A DNA stretch of 43,007 nucleotides from Clostridia bacterium (GTDB taxonomy: Bacteria > Bacillota > Clostridia > Oscillospirales > Acutalibacteraceae), in assembly GCA_017403265.1 (NCBI GenBank), contig JAFQOJ010000029.1, forward strand, positions 1-43,007. Direction: 5' to 3'. Each line of letters starts with the position of its first letter. Position 1 is the stretch's first letter. Shown one piece after another: positions 39,441-43,007 of this stretch. The notes under the pieces were generated by a model. The model was not told where the DNA came from. It did not search any database and saw nothing but the letters and a program-made list of their open reading frames with translations. The translations under genes and the position numbers were made by a program.

Positions 39441-39738
39441 TTACATTAGCGGAAAAGAACTCGAAATGTTGGGACTTGTGAAAGGTAGTACAATACAGTC
39501 TAAACATATTGGTAGTGATATTTCTCAAAGTTTTAAAACTTTGGTTGGAGGGGAGTTAAAGTCTTACAACCAAATGATGAATGATGCCCGTGCTATTGCT
39601 ACTAAGAGAATGGTGGCAGAAGCTGAAGCGCTAGGAGCAGATGCTGTTGTTAATATTCGTTATTCTTCGGCAGCAATTATGCAAAGTGCGGCAGAAGTTA
39701 TTGCTTACGGTACTGCTGTAAAATTTATAAATAAGTAA
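39421..39738 (+). CDS. YbjQ/UPF0145-family protein
   Basis: A 105-residue protein of the YbjQ family, sometimes called heavy-metal-binding, which forms a pentameric barrel. It has the motif LGLVKGSTIQSKHIGSDI, the helix DARAIATKRMVAEAEALGADAVVNIRY and the final strand EVIAYGTAVKF. ATG 39421 is chosen with AAAGGTGAAG upstream; a GTG at 39412 would add three residues. Metal binding is not proven for the family. Ends before a strong bidirectional terminator. Confidence 0.92.
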   Translation: MILVNTDYISGKELEMLGLVKGSTIQSKHIGSDISQSFKTLVGGELKSYNQMMNDARAIATKRMVAEAEALGADAVVNIRYSSAAIMQSAAEVIAYGTAVKFINK

Positions 39739-39749
39739 AATTAAAACTG

Positions 39750-39785
39750 AAAGCGGATTAACTTGTGGGTTAATCCGCTTTTTGT
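39750..39785. terminator. Bidirectional terminator between ybjQ-like and phosphoesterase genes
   Basis: AAAGCGGATTAAC and GTTAATCCGCTTT pair around a short loop, with T5 on the right and an A-rich left side; it serves the two convergent genes. Confidence 0.9.
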
Positions 39786-40867
39786 TATTTCTTTATTGTT
39801 TCGCTTGAAATTGTGTTACCTAAACTGTCGGTAAATATAATTTCGATTTTTTCATCGCCAAAAATATATCCGCAACCGATGAATTTGTCCTGATATGGCT
39901 CTGAGCCTACAACTACAGGGCAAGGTCTTTTTATGTATTCATCCGTACCGCCGGGGTAACGGATATAATTTTTATGTATATGACCGCATATCATAACATT
40001 AGGCTTTACATAATCATCCAAAAGAGTTGCCCATTCGGTATAAATGTCCTTTTCAATATCGAAAGGTGCAGGTAGTTTTTCAGTAAAAGGATTATGGGAT
40101 ATTACAAGGCGGGTTTTAATGCCGTCTGCATTATATTCTCTATCAGCGTTGGCTATAACAGATTTCAAGTATTCGGTTTGTCTAAGTCTGAATGGGTGGC
40201 AAGCAACGGTAAAACCGTATTCTGCGTGGCTATCGTCCTTATCTTCACCGCAATCTAAAAGTATACCCCAAATACTGCCTAAGCGGAATGAATAATATGT
40301 ATTTCGGTTTTGGCTTGGGGTATAATCTGCAAACTTTTCGGCGTAATTACCGCGTAAATCGTGGTTGCCGCGTGAGAACACTACAGGGATATGACCACCT
40401 GTAATTTCGCCACAGATAATATAAATATTAGCAAATTTGGATGGATCTCCGCTATGGTCTAAAATATCGCCGTTTAGAATAAGAAAATCAATATCACCAA
40501 AGGCTTTGGCGGCGGCTACAGGAGTTTCGATACGATTATGTGTGTCAGAAAGGTGGTAAGCGCGGATGTTGCTTTCGGGTACGGGTTTGAAATCAAAATC
40601 GATTTCTACCACTTCTCCTGTATTCGAAAAATAGGGTTTGCGTTCTATTAAAGGGCGAAGGCAAACGGTATATTTTTTCTCTTTATCAAGTAAGCTTGCG
40701 GGCACGGTTACTCTGTGCATTGAAGATAAGGTATTCATAATTCCGTTCGACTCGTCATAGTAGGTTTCTTCGCCTACTCTAACGCTTACTAACGCATCAC
40801 TAGTTACTTCAAACATGATTTGATAATCGGTTCCTACCGAGAATACTGCAGGTGCTGTTTTTAGCAT
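39785..40867 (-). CDS. Calcineurin-like metallophosphoesterase
   Basis: A 360-residue protein with an N-terminal beta-rich domain of about 95 residues (fibronectin or Ig-like; VSVRVGEETYYDE) and a C-terminal phosphoesterase domain with the metal motifs YHLSDTHNR, LNGDILDHSG, FSRGNHDLRG, VISHNPF and CGHIHKNY. No signal peptide, so it is probably cytoplasmic despite the surface-type N-terminal domain. The substrate is not known. ATG 40867 has GGGAGTGAT upstream. Its promoter lies in a region with a tandem 20-bp duplication. Confidence 0.9.
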   Translation of the reverse strand: MLKTAPAVFSVGTDYQIMFEVTSDALVSVRVGEETYYDESNGIMNTLSSMHRVTVPASLLDKEKKYTVCLRPLIERKPYFSNTGEVVEIDFDFKPVPESNIRAYHLSDTHNRIETPVAAAKAFGDIDFLILNGDILDHSGDPSKFANIYIICGEITGGHIPVVFSRGNHDLRGNYAEKFADYTPSQNRNTYYSFRLGSIWGILLDCGEDKDDSHAEYGFTVACHPFRLRQTEYLKSVIANADREYNADGIKTRLVISHNPFTEKLPAPFDIEKDIYTEWATLLDDYVKPNVMICGHIHKNYIRYPGGTDEYIKRPCPVVVGSEPYQDKFIGCGYIFGDEKIEIIFTDSLGNTISSETIKK

Positions 40868-40932
40868 AATATCACTCCCGAAGATATTTTGTTGTATTTT
40901 TAAAATTTTAAATATATACTATATATGTATAA

Positions 40933-40961
40933 ATTATATAATATGCATTTTTAAAAGTCAA
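40933..40961 (-). promoter_or_regulatory. Promoter of the metallophosphoesterase gene
   Basis: On the - strand, TTGACT (40956-40961) and TATAAT (40933-40938) are 17 bp apart; the -35 lies in the first of two tandem repeats. Confidence 0.7.
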
Positions 40962-40980
40962 TATGCATTTTTAAAAGTCA
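40941..40980. repeat. Perfect tandem 20-bp duplication in the promoter region
   Basis: The block starting ATATGCATTT and ending AAAAGTCA occurs twice head to tail (40941-40960 and 40961-40980) with no mismatch, so it is recent or selected. Each copy contains an inverted ATGCAT core and a TTGACT -35 on the - strand. Confidence 0.85.
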
Positions 40981-41033
40981 ATCTACAAACATTTTAGCAA
41001 CCTTAAGTTGCGGAAAATTAAAAGTCTAGTTGG

Positions 41034-41062
41034 TTGAAGTTTTGATTTGGCTCTGTTATTAT
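41034..41062 (+). promoter_or_regulatory. Promoter of the HTH-GlmM gene
   Basis: TTGAAG (41034-41039) and TATTAT (41057-41062) are 17 bp apart. A palindrome GCAAC-N5-GTTGC lies upstream at 40997-41011 and could be an operator. Confidence 0.5.
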
Positions 41063-41120
41063 TGATTTATAACTAAAAATGTAAATTTTAATTACCAAAA
41101 ATGATTAAGGAGTAATTATA

Positions 41121-42734
41121 ATGACTATAGGTGAAAAGATTTATAAGCTTCGTGTAAATTCAAACATTTCACAAGAACAGTTAGCTGAAAAGCTTTCGGT
41201 TTCACGCCAGTCGGTTTCAAAGTGGGAAATGGACCAAGCCTTACCGCAGATTGATAAGGTTATAATGCTTTGTAAATTGTTTGGAGTAACTACTGATGAG
41301 CTTTTACAGGTTAATGTTCCGCTAAGTATCACACCAAAAGGTGAGAAGAAGAAAAACCGCTATTTTGGTACTGACGGTTTTAGGGGTGAAGCTAATGTTA
41401 CACTCACATCTATTCAGGCTTATAAGGTTGGTAGATTTTTAGGTTGGTACTACGCTTCACAGCTTTCGGGATGCGAAAAAGCAAATTACCGCCCACGCAT
41501 AGTCATAGGTAAGGATACCCGTCTTTCAAGCTATATGCTCGAATACTCTATTGTTGCAGGTATTACTGCTTCGGGTGCCGATGCCTATATGCTTCATGTT
41601 ACTACTACACCAAGCGTTTCCTATGTTACTAAGCAGGATGAATTTGACTGCGGTATTATGATTACTGCTTCGCACAATCCTTTTTACGATAACGGTATTA
41701 AGGTTATTAACCGTTTCGGTGAAAAGCTTGACGATGCTACTACCGAATATATTGAAGACTATCTTGACGGAGATATATCACAGTTTTGTACAGGCGACGA
41801 TTTACCGCTTGCAACAAAGGAACGCATTGGTAAAATTATAGACTACGCTGCAGGCAGAAACCGTTATATCGGCTATTTGATTTCTTTGGCATCTCATTCT
41901 TATAAAAACCTTACAATAGGTCTTGACTGTGCTAACGGCGCTTCTTGGATGATAGCAAAATCTGTATTTGCTGCTTTGGGCGCTAAGGTTAGGGTTATAG
42001 GTGATACACCTGACGGTCAGAATGTAAATATGGGCTGTGGCTCAACACATATTGAAAATCTTTGTAAATTGGTAAAGGAAGAGCATTTGGATTTAGGCTT
42101 TGCCTTTGACGGTGACTGTGACCGCTGTATTGCAGTAGACGGCGACGGAAATGTTGTAGACGGCGATAAGATGCTTTATATCTTAGGTAAGCGCTTAAAG
42201 TCACGCGGTATGCTTAATGATGATACTGTTGTAGCTACCATAATGTCTAACACAGGCTTTATTGCAAGCCTTGAAAAAGAAGGTATGAAGTGTGCTACTA
42301 CCGATGTAGGTGACCGTTTTGTTTATGAGTGTATGCAACAAAATGATTACTCACTCGGCGGTGAGCAATCAGGTCATATTATTATTAAGAAATATGCTAC
42401 TACAGGTGACGGTCTTTTAACTGCTATTATGTTAACCGAAGAGGTTTGCGATACAAAGCTGTCTATTGCTAAGCTTTGCGAAAATGTTAAGCTTTATGCT
42501 CAGGAAACTGTAAATGTTAGGGTAAAAAGTAAGGATGCAGTTTTTGCTGACAGTGAAGTAATAGCTGAAAAGGAAAAGGTTGAAGAGCTTATTGCGGGTA
42601 AGGGAAGAGTACTTTTGCGTAAAAGCGGTACCGAGCCTGTTGTAAGGGTTATGGTAGAAAGCGAAAGTAATGCTTTAGAGTACGCAAACCGTCTTGCAAA
42701 CTTTATTAAAGAGAGAGGTCACGGCGTTGAGTAA
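41121..42734 (+). CDS. Phosphoglucosamine mutase fused to an N-terminal Xre-type HTH
   Basis: A 537-residue fusion. Residues 4-64 are a helix-turn-helix (IYKLRVNSNISQEQLAEKLSVSRQSVSKWEMD, typical HTH_3), then a short linker, then a full alpha-D-phosphohexomutase from RYFGTDGFRGEA at residue 79: phosphorylated Ser 184 in ITASHNP, metal loop DGDCDR at 330-335, and the sugar-binding RKSGTEP at 500-506. It makes glucosamine-1-phosphate for UDP-GlcNAc if GlmM. No internal start with a ribosome site is seen, and AAGGAG precedes ATG 41121, so the fusion is real in this frame. The next gene, GlmU-like, supports the GlmM role. Confidence 0.88.
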   Translation: MTIGEKIYKLRVNSNISQEQLAEKLSVSRQSVSKWEMDQALPQIDKVIMLCKLFGVTTDELLQVNVPLSITPKGEKKKNRYFGTDGFRGEANVTLTSIQAYKVGRFLGWYYASQLSGCEKANYRPRIVIGKDTRLSSYMLEYSIVAGITASGADAYMLHVTTTPSVSYVTKQDEFDCGIMITASHNPFYDNGIKVINRFGEKLDDATTEYIEDYLDGDISQFCTGDDLPLATKERIGKIIDYAAGRNRYIGYLISLASHSYKNLTIGLDCANGASWMIAKSVFAALGAKVRVIGDTPDGQNVNMGCGSTHIENLCKLVKEEHLDLGFAFDGDCDRCIAVDGDGNVVDGDKMLYILGKRLKSRGMLNDDTVVATIMSNTGFIASLEKEGMKCATTDVGDRFVYECMQQNDYSLGGEQSGHIIIKKYATTGDGLLTAIMLTEEVCDTKLSIAKLCENVKLYAQETVNVRVKSKDAVFADSEVIAEKEKVEELIAGKGRVLLRKSGTEPVVRVMVESESNALEYANRLANFIKERGHGVE

Positions 42735-43007
42735 TATTAAAATCACCGATTTATATACCGTTGAAACCGAATATTTAAAACCGCTTTTTGAAAGCGCAGA
42801 ATACCCTTGGGAGCTACTTCCTAAAATTAAGGATTATATTAAAGAGCTTATTGCAAATGGTATAGAAGGCTTCCAAGAAATTGCCGAAGGCGTTTTAGTA
42901 GGCGAGAATGTAAAAATACATCCGTCTGCTACTATAGAGCCAAATACCATAATAGGCTCGGGTACCGAAATTCGCCCTGGTGCGTTTTTGCGCGGAAATA
43001 TTATTAC
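42727..43007 (+). CDS. GlmU-like hexapeptide-repeat protein (partial, N-terminal part)
   Basis: Starts at TTG 42727 inside the end of the mutase gene (8-nt overlap), with AGAGAGG 7 nt upstream. The first ~60 residues (DLYTVETEYLKPLFESAEYPWELLPKIKDYI) lead into left-handed beta-helix repeats (VLVGENVKIHPSATIEPNTIIGSGTEIRPGAFLRGN) of the UDP-GlcNAc acyltransferase/pyrophosphorylase type; the window ends before its stop codon. It lacks the uridylyltransferase domain of full GlmU, so it may be a stand-alone acetyltransferase. Coupling to the mutase fits UDP-GlcNAc synthesis. Confidence 0.85.
   Translation, partial: MSNIKITDLYTVETEYLKPLFESAEYPWELLPKIKDYIKELIANGIEGFQEIAEGVLVGENVKIHPSATIEPNTIIGSGTEIRPGAFLRGNII

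Noticed and set aside
40941-40980. Start of a CRISPR array
   Set aside because: Only two direct copies with no spacer between them and no cas genes nearby.

Overview
The window reads as a piece of the chromosome of an AT-rich, spore-forming, anaerobic Firmicute, most likely a gut Clostridia member of the Oscillospirales/Eubacteriales type. The basis is spoVAC (sporulation), the NfnAB electron-bifurcating transhydrogenase, NrdR, Firmicute-type promoters and Shine-Dalgarno sites, and an ECF transporter S-component beside a MocR regulator. Assignments rest on reading motifs only; no database search was run.

Layout. 1-243: 3' end of a cell-wall-binding-repeat protein. 441-9436: a compact block of virion genes on + (small and large terminase, scaffold, capsid with an Ig-like tail, portal, connector, tail-hub protein, lipoprotein glycosidase, holin-like protein), closed by terminators on both sides and lacking integrase, repressor or replication genes. 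9482-13106 (-): glycolysis operon pgk-tpiA-gpmI. 13207-17296: trmL (-), then a + operon of a membrane protein, trmO and nfnA-nfnB. 17352-18735: a promoter, a ~160-nt imperfect hairpin RNA and a terminator in front of an orphan gene, followed by a decayed copy of that gene's tail and a hairpin-rich spacer. 18739-21059 (-): amino-acid ABC transporter whose binding protein appears circularly permuted and whose promoter carries ARG-box-like operators. 21205-24680 (-): PutP, DUF4363/DUF421 membrane pair, Nif3-like protein. 24682-28524 (-): glnS, gltX, nrdR; nrdR and ppiB share a symmetric divergent promoter with an NrdR-box-like sequence.

29293-32357 is the most unusual stretch. An intact spoVAC is followed by three separate copies of its 3' end, each joined to the same ~45-bp leader and each separated by one opposite-strand accessory gene (a lipoprotein, a frameshifted 2-TM protein, a soluble protein). 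All three accessory genes have the same promoter layout, with the -35 box at the edge of the repeat. This looks like a cassette array built by repeated insertion at the 3' end of spoVAC.

32394-34950: ECF S-component (-), divergent C-terminally truncated MocR/PdxR-like regulator (+), radical SAM protein. 35002-38339 (-): FAD oxidoreductase, HAD phosphatase, membrane lipase. 38518-39738 (+): methyltransferase-like membrane protein, small membrane protein, YbjQ-family protein. 39785-40867 (-): metallophosphoesterase. 41121-43007 (+): phosphoglucosamine mutase fused to an N-terminal Xre-type helix-turn-helix, overlapping the start of a hexapeptide-repeat (GlmU-like) protein cut by the window edge.
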